From the NCBI GenBank assembly GCA_963715625.1, contig OY970260.1, forward strand, positions 310,001 to 374,000: a stretch of 64,000 nt of DNA. The letters are read 5' to 3'. The DNA is from VRUE01 sp963715625 (lineage in GTDB: Bacteria > Actinomycetota > Thermoleophilia > Solirubrobacterales > 70-9). Below are positions 16,709 through 24,930 of this stretch, in pieces (the first letter of the stretch is position 1; each line of letters opens with the position of its first letter). The notes beneath the pieces were generated by a model, which was given only the letters and a program-made list of their open reading frames with translations, had not been told where the DNA came from and ran no database searches. Made by a program: the position numbers and the translations under genes.

Positions 16709-18325
16709 TTAGACCGACACCTCCTCGGGGACGCGCGCAGGAGCGTTGCGCTCCTCAGCTGACTTAATCCGGTCGGATTCGCCCTTCTCGAGCGGGTCGC
16801 CGTGCTCGTCGAAGTCGGGGCCGAAGTCGTCGACGAAGTCGGCGATCGCCTTGCCCAGCTCCTCCTCGTCGTCGTCCTCGAGCTTGCCGGTATCCGAGAT
16901 CCGGGCCAGCAGATCCGCCTTCTCGGCGTGGAGGCGGATCTTCAGGTCGCCGAGGAACTCGCCCACCCGCTCGGTCTTGATCCGGTCCAGGTAGCCACCG
17001 GTGCCCGAGTAGATCGCCGCCACCTGGTCGGCGACCTCGAGCGGCTCGCGCTCCTTCTGCTTCAACATCTCGACCAGCCGCTCGCCACGGGTGAGCGTCT
17101 TCTGCGTCTCCGGGTCGAGCTCCGAGCCGAACTGGGCGAAGGCCTCGAGGTCACGGTACTGGGAGAGGTCGAGGCGGAGCTTGCCGGCGACCTTCTTCAT
17201 CGCCTTGGTCTGCGCGTTGCCGCCCACCCGCGAGACCGAGATGCCGACGTTGACCGGGGGGCGCACACCCGAGAAAAAGAGGTCGGACTCGAGGAAGATC
17301 TGGCCGTCGGTGATCGAGATCACGTTGGTCGGAATGTAGGCGGAGACGTCTGAGGCCTGGGTCTCGATGATCGGCAGCGCCGTCAGCGAGCCGCCGCCGA
17401 GGTCGTCGTTCAGCTTCACCGCCCGCTCCAAGAGGCGCGAGTGCAGGTAGAAGACGTCGCCCGGGTATGCCTCGCGACCCGGCGGGCGCCGCAGCAGCAG
17501 CGACATCTGGCGGTAGGCGTAGGCGTGCTTGGTGAGGTCGTCGTAGACGCAGAGCGCGGCCCTGCCGTTGTAGAGGAAGTGCTCGCCCATCGCGCAGCCC
17601 GCGTAGGGGGCGATGAACTTGATCGGGGCGGCCTCGTCGGCGGGGGCGGCGACGATGATCGTGTTCTCCATCGCGCCGTTTTCCTCCAGCACCTCCTTGA
17701 ACTGAACTACGGTCGACATCCGTTGCCCGATCGCGACGTATATGCAAGCCAGGTCCTTGTCCTTGTTGTTGATGATCGTGTCAACCGCGATCGCCGTCTT
17801 GGCCGTATAGCGGTCGCCGATGATCAACTCCCGCTGGCCGCGCCCGATCGGGATCATCCCGTCGATCGCCTTCAGCCCGGTCTGCATCGGTTCGGTCACC
17901 GGCTGGCGCTGGACCACGCCGGGGGCCTTGAACTCGGCCGGGCGGGTCTGCGTCGTCGCCACTTCGCCCTTGTCGTCGAGCGGGCGGCCGAGCGGGTCGA
18001 CCATGCGGCCGAGCAGCTCGTCGCCGACGGGAATCCGCAGCAGGTGGCCGGTGCGCTTGACGGTGTCGCCCTCGACGACCTTGTCCCACTCGCCGAAGAG
18101 CACCGCGCCAACGTTGTCGGCCTCGAGGTTGAGGGCGAGGCCGGTGACGCCGTGGGGCAGCTCCAGCATCTCCAGGGCCATGCAGCGCTCGAGGCCGTGG
18201 ATGCGGGCGATCCCGTCGGCGACCGAGAGCACCGTGCCCACCTCGGAGAGGTCGGCGGATTCCGTGTCCAGTCCCTCGATCCTCTCGCGGAGGATTGATG
18301 CGATCTCGTCGGGCTTGATTTCCAT
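16709..18325 (-). CDS. atpA: F1Fo ATP synthase subunit alpha (altered P-loop)
   Basis: The 538-residue non-catalytic subunit begins MEIKPDEIASILRERI at ATG 18325; the open frame upstream to 18439 covers the end of atpH and is ignored. Standard features are PIGRGQREL, the Arg finger region ISVSRVGGNAQTKAMKKV and VYDDLTKHAYAYRQ. The usual nucleotide-binding loop GDRQTGKT reads GDRYTAKT here (residues 170-177): Gln is replaced by Tyr and the last Gly by Ala, with the Lys kept. The C terminus carries an acidic stretch near EDDDEEELGKAI. Confidence 0.96.
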   Translation of the reverse strand: MEIKPDEIASILRERIEGLDTESADLSEVGTVLSVADGIARIHGLERCMALEMLELPHGVTGLALNLEADNVGAVLFGEWDKVVEGDTVKRTGHLLRIPVGDELLGRMVDPLGRPLDDKGEVATTQTRPAEFKAPGVVQRQPVTEPMQTGLKAIDGMIPIGRGQRELIIGDRYTAKTAIAVDTIINNKDKDLACIYVAIGQRMSTVVQFKEVLEENGAMENTIIVAAPADEAAPIKFIAPYAGCAMGEHFLYNGRAALCVYDDLTKHAYAYRQMSLLLRRPPGREAYPGDVFYLHSRLLERAVKLNDDLGGGSLTALPIIETQASDVSAYIPTNVISITDGQIFLESDLFFSGVRPPVNVGISVSRVGGNAQTKAMKKVAGKLRLDLSQYRDLEAFAQFGSELDPETQKTLTRGERLVEMLKQKEREPLEVADQVAAIYSGTGGYLDRIKTERVGEFLGDLKIRLHAEKADLLARISDTGKLEDDDEEELGKAIADFVDDFGPDFDEHGDPLEKGESDRIKSAEERNAPARVPEEVSV

Positions 18326-18344
18326 TGGGGTGCTCTCTGCCTCC

Positions 18345-18875
18345 TTACGCCGCCTGGGCGACGCTCTTTCGAAGTTTCTCCAAGCGAGCGCGGATGCTCG
18401 CGTCGAGGACCTTGTTGCCCACCTGCAGGACGATTCCACCGAGGATCTCGTCGTCGACCCGGCTGGCCAGCTCGACCTTCTGGCCGGTCTGGCGCTCGAT
18501 CTCCTCGCCGACCTTCTCGACCACGGCCGGCTCCAGCGGGACGGCGCTGGTCACGGTCACGTCGATGCGCCTGTTCTCGTGCTTCCAGAGCTCGTCGAGC
18601 TCACGTCGGATGCGGAACACCTCCGGCATCCGCCCCTTCTCGATCAGCAGCTCGAGGAAGTTGAGCAACTCCCGGTCGGCGCCGGAAACCGCGCGCTTCA
18701 GGCCCGCCACCTTCTCCGCCGAGGAGAAGTAGGGGCTGAAGAAGACCTGCAGCTCGCGGTTGCCGACGACCGCGTCGGCGAACTGGCCCAGCTCGTCGCG
18801 GATCGCGTCGAGCTTGCCCTTCTCCCTGGCCACGTCGAAGAGGGCCTCGGCGTATACGCGAGCTGCCTCGGACAT
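18345..18875 (-). CDS. atpH: F1Fo ATP synthase subunit delta
   Basis: The 176-residue protein has the OSCP/delta pattern: an N-terminal helical domain (ARVYAEALFDVAREKGKLDAI) and the C-terminal signature VDDEILGGIVLQVGNKVLDASIRARLEKL. It connects F1 to the peripheral stalk. The ATG at 18875 overlaps the stop of atpF (ATGA), which fixes the start. The open frame upstream is a shadow of atpF. Confidence 0.95.
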   Translation of the reverse strand: MSEAARVYAEALFDVAREKGKLDAIRDELGQFADAVVGNRELQVFFSPYFSSAEKVAGLKRAVSGADRELLNFLELLIEKGRMPEVFRIRRELDELWKHENRRIDVTVTSAVPLEPAVVEKVGEEIERQTGQKVELASRVDDEILGGIVLQVGNKVLDASIRARLEKLRKSVAQAA

Positions 18876-19462
18876 CAGTTGCTCGACCCCTCCAGGGCCG
18901 AGAAGTCGACCTCGCTGAGCGCCTCCTCGACGAGGCGGCGCTGGTCCTCCTCGCTGAGGGCCTTGCGGGTGACCTTCTCGGTCGCCAGCACGGTGAGGTC
19001 GGCGACCTCCTTGCGGATCTGCTGCAGCGAGCGCCGCGTCTCCGCTTCGATGTCGCGGGTCGCCGCGGCGACCAGCTCCTCGCGCTTCTCCTTGCCGGCC
19101 GCGGTCGCCTCGGCTTCCGCCGTCTCGGCCGCCTTGCGGGCGCGGGCCATGATGTCGTCGGCCTGCTCGCGCGCCTCGGTGAGGCGCTGGCGGTACTCGG
19201 CGAGCAGCTCGTCGGACTCCCTGCGCTGGCGTTCGGCCGCCTCGATCGACTCGGCGATCGTCTTGGCGCGCCTGTCGAGCGCCTCCTGGATCTTCGGGAA
19301 GGCGACCTTGCTCAGCACCCACATGGTGAAGAGGAAGAGGACCAGCGTCCAGATCATCAGGCCGAGGCCCGGCGATACCAGGAAGCTGCCGCCTTCTTCC
19401 TCCCCATGCGCGGCCTCCGCCGCGAGGGGCAGCCATGCTGCTATTTCAGCGATGAGCTCCAC
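18875..19462 (-). CDS. atpF: F1Fo ATP synthase subunit b
   Basis: The 195-residue protein has one membrane segment (about residues 31-51, LGLMIWTLVLFLFTMWVLS) followed by a long charged coiled coil that forms the peripheral stalk. The start is GTG at 19462, ten bases after atpE. The C terminus overlaps atpH by four bases. Confidence 0.95.
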   Translation of the reverse strand: MELIAEIAAWLPLAAEAAHGEEEGGSFLVSPGLGLMIWTLVLFLFTMWVLSKVAFPKIQEALDRRAKTIAESIEAAERQRRESDELLAEYRQRLTEAREQADDIMARARKAAETAEAEATAAGKEKREELVAAATRDIEAETRRSLQQIRKEVADLTVLATEKVTRKALSEEDQRRLVEEALSEVDFSALEGSSN

Positions 19463-19471
19463 GCGATCGGC

Positions 19472-19738
19472 CTAGAGGAAGAAGGCGATCAGGCCGAAGA
19501 TGAAGGTGTAGAAGGCCACGGCCTCGGTCAGGGCGAAGCCGAGCCAGCGGATGCTCTGCAGCTCGTCTTTCATCTCGGGCTGGCGGGCGACGGACTCGAT
19601 CTCCTTGCCGAAGATGATGCCGATGCCGATGCCGGCGCCGATCGAGCCGAGACCGGCACCGACGCCGAGGGCGATCGCCTTGCCGGCGGATTCGATCCCT
19701 TCGTCGGAGATCGCGGCGACAACTGGGGACAGGTCCAT
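19472..19738 (-). CDS. atpE: F1Fo ATP synthase subunit c
   Basis: The 88-residue protein is the c-ring proteolipid. It has two membrane helices joined by the polar loop ARQPE. The glycine-rich first helix reads GVGAGLGSIGAGIGIGI, and the ion-carrying Glu lies in the second helix (GFALTEAVAFYTF). No residues suggestive of a sodium site are obvious, so proton coupling is likely. A 16-residue N-terminal extension precedes the first helix. Confidence 0.96.
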   Translation of the reverse strand: MDLSPVVAAISDEGIESAGKAIALGVGAGLGSIGAGIGIGIIFGKEIESVARQPEMKDELQSIRWLGFALTEAVAFYTFIFGLIAFFL

Positions 19739-19757
19739 GTGAGGTAGCGCTCCTTTT

Positions 19758-20666
19758 TCAGTGGCTGGCGGAGGTGGCTCCGCCGAGGTAGATAGCGGTG
19801 AGGGTCGAGAAGATAAATGCCTGCAGGGTGGCGATCAGGCCCACCTCGAGGATGAAGAAGAAGAAAGCCAGGGGGAAGGTGAGGGCGCCGAGCGCGGCGA
19901 TGCCGAGCAGCACGGCGAGCCCGCCGCCCATGAAGAGCAGCAGCAGGTGGCCGGCGAGGATGTTGGCGAAGAGCCGCACCGAGAGCGAGATCAGCCGGGC
20001 GAAGTGGGAGATCGCCTCGATCACGAAGATGAATGCCTTGGCGATCGGGTTCATCTCCTCCAGGCCGGGCGGCAGCCAGCTCGCCAGGTAGGGGATGAAG
20101 CCCTTGGCCCGCACGCCTTCGACGTGGTAGGAGATCCAGACCACCAGGGTGAGGACGAGCGGGATCGAGAGGTTCGCGGTGGCGGCGTAGATCGCGAAGG
20201 AGGGGATTTCCATGCCGAAGACGTCGACGGTGTGTTCGGTATTGGTCGGCAGCGGCAGGAAGCCGATGATGTTCGAGAACCAGATCCAGAAGAAGAGCGC
20301 GGCGAGGAAGGGGAACCAGCGCGCGGCCGTGGCGGGGTCGAGGTTGCCGCCGGTGATGTTGTTCTTGGTCAGGTCGTAGGCGACCTCGATCGCGGTCTGC
20401 ACCCGGTTCGGCTTCTGCTGCATCCGGCGCGAGATCCAGACCATCGTGAAGATCGTCAGCGAGCTGGCCAGGATCAGGTAGAGGACCGCCTTGTTGATGC
20501 TGAGGTCGATGCCGCCGAGTTCCAGCGAGACCCACGGTTCGAGCTTGAACTCGTTCTGCGGCTGGAACGCTTCGTTCTTGCCCGAGCTGCCGAAGATCAG
20601 CAGCATCAGGATCGCGATCGCGAAGTAGGTGCCGAGCCCGATCAGGACCTTGGTCTTCGTCTTCAT
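19758..20666 (-). CDS. atpB: F1Fo ATP synthase subunit a
   Basis: The 302-residue membrane protein has about six hydrophobic segments. The essential-Arg helix appears as LISLSVRLFANILAGHLLLLF, and the C-terminal helices form the proton channel with the c ring. The ATG at 20666 overlaps the atpI stop. A hydrophilic N-terminal region of about 60 residues is longer than in E. coli, and the segment after it carries the first membrane helix. Confidence 0.95.
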   Translation of the reverse strand: MKTKTKVLIGLGTYFAIAILMLLIFGSSGKNEAFQPQNEFKLEPWVSLELGGIDLSINKAVLYLILASSLTIFTMVWISRRMQQKPNRVQTAIEVAYDLTKNNITGGNLDPATAARWFPFLAALFFWIWFSNIIGFLPLPTNTEHTVDVFGMEIPSFAIYAATANLSIPLVLTLVVWISYHVEGVRAKGFIPYLASWLPPGLEEMNPIAKAFIFVIEAISHFARLISLSVRLFANILAGHLLLLFMGGGLAVLLGIAALGALTFPLAFFFFILEVGLIATLQAFIFSTLTAIYLGGATSASH

Positions 20667-21040
20667 GCCTTGCCCGCCTGCGGCTCTTCGTCGAAGAGGT
20701 GGGCGATGCCCTGGGCGGCGAGGGAGACCGTGAAGAGGACCGCGACGAGGATCGCGGAGGAGAGGCCAGCCTCCCGTTCGACGATCCCGGCGATCAGGAC
20801 CGCGGCCGCCATCAGCCCGACCCGGCCGAGCGTTGAGACCGCGACGGTCGCCATCGCCCGCTGCCGGTTTCCCGCCGCCAGCTCCCGGTTGGCGCGGCGC
20901 TCGGCGAGAACCTGGATGCCACGCTGCAGAAGCCAGACGCCGGCCCCGGCAGCGAAGCCGAGCATGGGCAATCCGCCGAGCAGGAAAACGGCGAGCGCGG
21001 CGGCAAGGACCAGGAGGTCAACGTACTTGGGAGGAGACAT
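20663..21040 (-). CDS. atpI: AtpI-like small membrane protein heading the atp operon
   Basis: The 125-residue product begins MSPPKYVDLLVLAAALAVF and has about four hydrophobic segments. Its position directly before atpB, with an ATGA overlap, matches AtpI, a poorly conserved assembly or accessory protein of the ATP synthase. Sequence conservation in this family is low, so the call rests on position and topology. The open frame extends to 21250, but ATG 21040 is preferred because the extension is not membrane-like and crosses the promoter region. Confidence 0.75.
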   Translation of the reverse strand: MSPPKYVDLLVLAAALAVFLLGGLPMLGFAAGAGVWLLQRGIQVLAERRANRELAAGNRQRAMATVAVSTLGRVGLMAAAVLIAGIVEREAGLSSAILVAVLFTVSLAAQGIAHLFDEEPQAGKA

Positions 21041-21130
21041 AAGAGGCGCCCGTCTTCGGTCGGCGGGCGCACGCGCGACTATATCCGAAAGGGCCGACGA
21101 TCCGCTTTCTAGAGCCAGTTCGTGAGGCTT

Positions 21131-21145
21131 GTTACAACCTGTTAC
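21131..21145. promoter_or_regulatory. Direct repeat GTTAC-N5-GTTAC in the atpI/vsr divergent gap
   Basis: GTTACAACCTGTTAC holds two copies of GTTAC ten bases apart, one helical turn, as expected for two response-regulator half-sites on the same face. It lies 91 bases before the atpI start and 69 before the vsr start. It could regulate either gene. The binding protein is unknown. Confidence 0.35.
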
Positions 21146-21213
21146 TAAGTCTCCACGAATCCGGGTCCGATGCCCAACTGTGCTTTCTTGCCCCGCTTGA
21201 ATATTCTGGGGGA

Positions 21214-21634
21214 GTGGCCGACTCTCTAAGCCGCTCCGATCGGAGCGCACTTATGTCCCGCGTCAAAACACGGGATACGGCCCCCGAGTTGAACTTGCGT
21301 CGAGCTCTCTGGGCCGCCGGCGTTCGAGGTTGGCGCCTTCATCCCCGGCGTGTCGTAGGCCGACCCGACCTGGCTTGGCTTGGTCGCCGGGTCGCCGTCT
21401 TCGTCGAACGGGGCATTTTGGCACGGACACCCCGATCACTATTGGGGTCAATCGGGAAAGTTCTGGGACGAGAAGATCGGACGCAACCGAGATCGGGATG
21501 CGCGGGTTACCAGCGACCTTGTCGGCGAAGGCTGGACCGTGTTGCGCTTCTGGGACTTCGAGGTGGAACGGGATACTCCCCACTGCATCGACGCGATCAA
21601 GACAGCCCTCGATCCAAGTGAACGACAAATCTGA
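21214..21634 (+). pseudogene. vsr: Very-short-patch repair endonuclease Vsr, 1-base frameshift
   Basis: Vsr nicks DNA at T:G mismatches created by deamination of 5-methylcytosine. The N-terminal part reads MSRVKTRDTAPELNLRRALW and RRVVGRPDLAWLGRRVAVFV, with the catalytic Asp in PD. The rest, DGAFWHGHPDHYWGQSGKFW and EGWTVLRFWDFEVERD, is in the next frame. Removing one A of the AA at 21407-21408 rebuilds a 139-residue protein of normal length. The GTG start at 21214 is used. It is next to a C5-methylase, its expected partner. The HNH nuclease start at 21618 overlaps its end. Confidence 0.86.
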
Positions 21635-22568
21635 CATCCGGACAGAAGCCGCTCAACGTCTGCGTACGGCCGGGGCGCGCGCCGGACGACTGGCCGATGC
21701 AATCGAAGAGAACGACCCACGAGGCCGCGAGGAGATCGATGAGCTTGTCGCCGAGCTGCGCGCAGTGCAGATAGCCCTCTTTGGGCGACCGAAACGGGCT
21801 GCGCCCGGAGACGGCGCAAAATCGAAGATTCTTGCCTACCTGCTGGCGCGGACGGGTCGGGTTGTCTCCGGAGAGGAGCTGGCGGAGGTCAGTGGAATCC
21901 AAGAATGGCCGCGGCGCGTGAGAGAGCTGCGGGTGGAGGATGGCTACGCAATCACGGAGGTCGGAACGGGCTCATATCGCCTCGAGTCGGATCAGCCCGA
22001 CTTCGACAGAGCGTCGGCGTGGAAAACGGCGAACGTCATCCGGCGCGGGAAAGGTTCCGCAATCGAGCGAATCGCCGCGTTCCTCGAAGCTCGCGTCGGC
22101 ACGGTTGTCAACCGCGAGCAAATCGACTATGTCGCGAGGATCGCAGAGGGAAGCCGGCGTGTCCGCGAGCTGCGCGACGAGCACGGCTGGCCGATCGATT
22201 CCCACATCGACGAGCCAGAACTGGAGCCCGGTGAGTACCGCCTTACATCAATCGATCCGGCCGACCGGCGGGACCCCCTTCAACGCCTGTATCCAGAGAG
22301 CGTCCGCCAAGCGGTCTTCGATCGTGACGAATACAGATGCAGGATCTGCGGGCGCGATCGAAGCAAGGCCGAAGCGTCTGGCGACGCTCGTTTCTACCTT
22401 GAGGTGCATCACAAGGTCGCGATCGCCGACGAGCTGGAGGCACTACCAAAGTCGGAGCGCAACAAGATCAAGAATCTGATCACGCTCTGCCACCGCGACC
22501 ACATCAAGGAGACGGCAAAGCTCCAGAAGCGCAAGCGCGCGACGAGGGGACCCGAACACCGAAGCTAG
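21618..22568 (+). CDS. HNH endonuclease with tandem winged-helix domains (putative restriction enzyme)
   Basis: The 316-residue protein ends in an HNH nuclease domain with a zinc-type cysteine pair (YRCRICGRD), the catalytic LEVHHKVAIADELEAL and NLITLCHRDH. Ahead of it lie two similar winged-helix-like repeats, AKSKILAYLLARTGRVVSGE and AIERIAAFLEARVGTVVNRE, each followed by RRVRELR. This suggests DNA recognition by a duplicated module. The GTG at 21618 is chosen because it gives a compact start overlapping vsr. The gene converges with the C5-methylase (4-base overlap of stops), so it is probably the restriction enzyme of that system. The open frame upstream of 21618 is the vsr shadow. Confidence 0.8.
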   Translation: MNDKSDIRTEAAQRLRTAGARAGRLADAIEENDPRGREEIDELVAELRAVQIALFGRPKRAAPGDGAKSKILAYLLARTGRVVSGEELAEVSGIQEWPRRVRELRVEDGYAITEVGTGSYRLESDQPDFDRASAWKTANVIRRGKGSAIERIAAFLEARVGTVVNREQIDYVARIAEGSRRVRELRDEHGWPIDSHIDEPELEPGEYRLTSIDPADRRDPLQRLYPESVRQAVFDRDEYRCRICGRDRSKAEASGDARFYLEVHHKVAIADELEALPKSERNKIKNLITLCHRDHIKETAKLQKRKRATRGPEHRS

Positions 22569-23620
22569 GCCGCGTTAGAGACCTCAACCCGCCCTTCGCT
22601 CCTTGCCTCCTCGATGTGGCGGGCCACCTCACGAGCGAGGCACCGAGCCAGCATCGGCGGAACCGCATTGCCGATCTGCCGGGCGACCGAAGTCATGGAT
22701 TGGTCGGTCGGCAGCACGAAATCGTCCGGGAAGCTCATGCAACGGGCAGCCTCGCGAACGGTCAATGGGCGATGAGCCACCGGGTGCAAGTAGCGCCCCT
22801 TCTCCGGCTTGTAGAACTCCGTGCGGATCGTGTAGGCCGGTCGATCCCACCAAAGCCTCCCGAACACGTCCGTAGAACCCGACTTCTTGCGCAACCAGCA
22901 GTCGGGAGTTATGTCGGGGCGTCTCTCGGCAAGCTCGAACCTACCCTCACCCTCACCCGGGATCGTCTTGTAGCGCTCGACGCTTTCTGGCCGCGGGCTG
23001 CGTGAGTTGTGCCAGTTGTCCCCGGTTGGCTTTCGCGTAAGGTCGCCGATCGCGGTTCGCACCGTCGCCCACTCCTTCCCCCGCGGAGGAGCGGTGCCTG
23101 CGGGAAAGTGGGTCGGTGTCGGAAGCGACGGGGTCCCGATGCGGGAGCCGATCACGATCGCGCGCCTACGAGTCTGTGGCACACCGAAGTCGGCGGCGTT
23201 CAGGACCTTGCCGACGACCTCGAAGCCGAGCCGCGCGACGGCCTTTCGAAATGCCTCGTACTCGGCCGAACGCAGCAGCTGCGGAACGTTCTCCATCAAA
23301 AAGACGTCCGGCTCCGCCTCCCTCAACGCTCGTAGGTACTCGCGCCACAGAGCCCGGCGCTCCAGGCCGACGCCGCGCATGTTCAGGGGTGAAAAACCCT
23401 GGCATGGGGGCCCACCCACGACGACATCGACAGCTGGGAAGAACTCGACTCGCTCAATCGGACGACACTCAAGATGATCGCCGAAATTGGCCCTATACGT
23501 TTCCGCAGCATTGCGATCGCTCTCGACGGCAAATACTGCGCGGAACCTGCGACTGTCGAGGAAGCCGCGGGTGAGACCCCCGCAGCCCGCGAACAGATCC
23601 ATGAGAGTAAGGCGACGCAC
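22565..23620 (-). CDS. dcm: DNA (cytosine-5) methyltransferase
   Basis: The 351-residue protein has the ordered C5-methylase motifs: I (DLFAGCGGLTRGF), IV (GGPPCQGFSPLN with the catalytic Cys), VI (LMENVPQLL), VIII (QTRRRAIVIGSR), and the C-terminal IX/X block (LTVREAARCMSFPDDF, RQIGNAVPP). The target-recognition region lies between about residues 190 and 270. The start is GTG 23620 or ATG 23602. With Vsr and the HNH nuclease it makes a complete restriction-modification-repair locus. The recognition site is unknown. Confidence 0.94.
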   Translation of the reverse strand: MRRLTLMDLFAGCGGLTRGFLDSRRFRAVFAVESDRNAAETYRANFGDHLECRPIERVEFFPAVDVVVGGPPCQGFSPLNMRGVGLERRALWREYLRALREAEPDVFLMENVPQLLRSAEYEAFRKAVARLGFEVVGKVLNAADFGVPQTRRRAIVIGSRIGTPSLPTPTHFPAGTAPPRGKEWATVRTAIGDLTRKPTGDNWHNSRSPRPESVERYKTIPGEGEGRFELAERRPDITPDCWLRKKSGSTDVFGRLWWDRPAYTIRTEFYKPEKGRYLHPVAHRPLTVREAARCMSFPDDFVLPTDQSMTSVARQIGNAVPPMLARCLAREVARHIEEARSEGRVEVSNAA

Positions 23621-23667
23621 GATGTTGCGGGACGGTAGCTCTTGAGGCAGACAGACCGTTCCGACAC

Positions 23668-24921
23668 CTAGACGCCGTCGATCGCGCCGAACTCACCTGT
23701 CTCCGGGTCGATCGTAGGGAAGGTCCCGGTCTCGAGCTCTTCCTCGACGGCACGGTCGATCTCTCCGGCGGCCAGCGGCGGCGCGTGGGCGTGGCGGCGC
23801 ACGCCGGCGACCTGGCGCAGGCGCACGCGGCGCAGCTTGAGGATCTCCAGCACCTCGACCAGATAGACGCTGGCGACCAGCGCGAGCAGCCCGCAGGCGA
23901 TCATCACCGCCGTCCAGAAGGCGTCGAAGTGGCCGTGGTCGTCGCTGTAGGGGACGAAGCGCAGGGCCAGGGCGAGACCGGCCATGACCAGGGTCCAGCC
24001 GTAGAGGTAGGCGAGCGTGCGGCGCTGGGAGAAGCCGATGTTGGCCATACGGTGGTGGAAGTGCCAGCGGTCGGCGCGGTAGATCGGACGGCGGTACTTG
24101 AGCCGCTTGGCGACGACGAAGCCGGTGTCGAGGATCGGCACGGTGAGGATGATCAGCGGCAGGAAGAGGGCGATCACGGCGTTCGTCTTCAGCGCGCCCT
24201 GCACCGCGACGACGCCGAGCAGGTAGCCGAGCAGGTTGGAGCCGGTATCCCCCATGAAGGTCCGGGCCGGGGGGAAGCCGTGTCGCAGGAACCCGAGCGA
24301 GGCGCCCGCGGTGAGCGCGGCGAGGATCCCGGCGGCGTTGCGCTCCAGCGAGAGCGCGATCGCGGCCAGGGCGAGGGCCGAGATCGTGCAGACCCCGGCC
24401 GCCAGCCCGTCGACGCCGTCGATCAGGTTGATCACATTGATCGCGGCGACGATGCCGATCACGGTGCCGACCGCACCGAGCTCGACCGTGACGTCGCCGG
24501 GAAGCGTGAAGAGCTCGACCGAGCCGGGATCGAGGGCGCCGAGGAAGGGGAAGGTGAAGCTCGACACCTCGACCCCGGCCGCGACCGGGACGATCACGGC
24601 GACGGTCTGGCCGAGGAGCTTCGGTGCCGCGCTCAACTCGTGGACGTCGTCGAGGAAGCCAACCGCCGCGATGATCAGCGCGCCGCAGAGGATGGCGCGG
24701 GTCTCGCCGTCCCAGGGCAGGAAGGCCAGGCCCGACACGAGCACTCCCGCGAGGATCGCCAGCCCGCCCAGCCGCGGCGTCGGCGCCTCGTGCAGGGAGC
24801 GCTCGCCGGGCACGTCGATCGCGCCGACCCGGCGCGCCAGCCGGTCGGTGAGCGGCACCAGCAGCAGCGCGACGACTCCGGCGAGGAGAAAGGCGAAGAG
24901 CGCGTCGAGCGAGTCCGGCAT
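23668..24921 (-). CDS. WecA/MraY-family undecaprenyl-phosphate sugar-1-phosphate transferase
   Basis: The 417-residue polytopic membrane protein moves a HexNAc-1-phosphate from a UDP-sugar onto undecaprenyl phosphate, starting a lipid-linked glycan. Signature parts are TPRLGGLAILAG, GFLDDVHELSAAPKL, INLIDGVDGLAAG, FMGDTGSNLLGYLLG and RWHFHHRMANIGFSQRR. About ten membrane helices precede a soluble acidic tail (from about residue 370) that is not typical of the core family. It follows asnB by 9 bases and looks cotranscribed with the glycan genes upstream. Confidence 0.92.
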   Translation of the reverse strand: MPDSLDALFAFLLAGVVALLLVPLTDRLARRVGAIDVPGERSLHEAPTPRLGGLAILAGVLVSGLAFLPWDGETRAILCGALIIAAVGFLDDVHELSAAPKLLGQTVAVIVPVAAGVEVSSFTFPFLGALDPGSVELFTLPGDVTVELGAVGTVIGIVAAINVINLIDGVDGLAAGVCTISALALAAIALSLERNAAGILAALTAGASLGFLRHGFPPARTFMGDTGSNLLGYLLGVVAVQGALKTNAVIALFLPLIILTVPILDTGFVVAKRLKYRRPIYRADRWHFHHRMANIGFSQRRTLAYLYGWTLVMAGLALALRFVPYSDDHGHFDAFWTAVMIACGLLALVASVYLVEVLEILKLRRVRLRQVAGVRRHAHAPPLAAGEIDRAVEEELETGTFPTIDPETGEFGAIDGV

Positions 24922-24930
24922 CGGCTCAGG

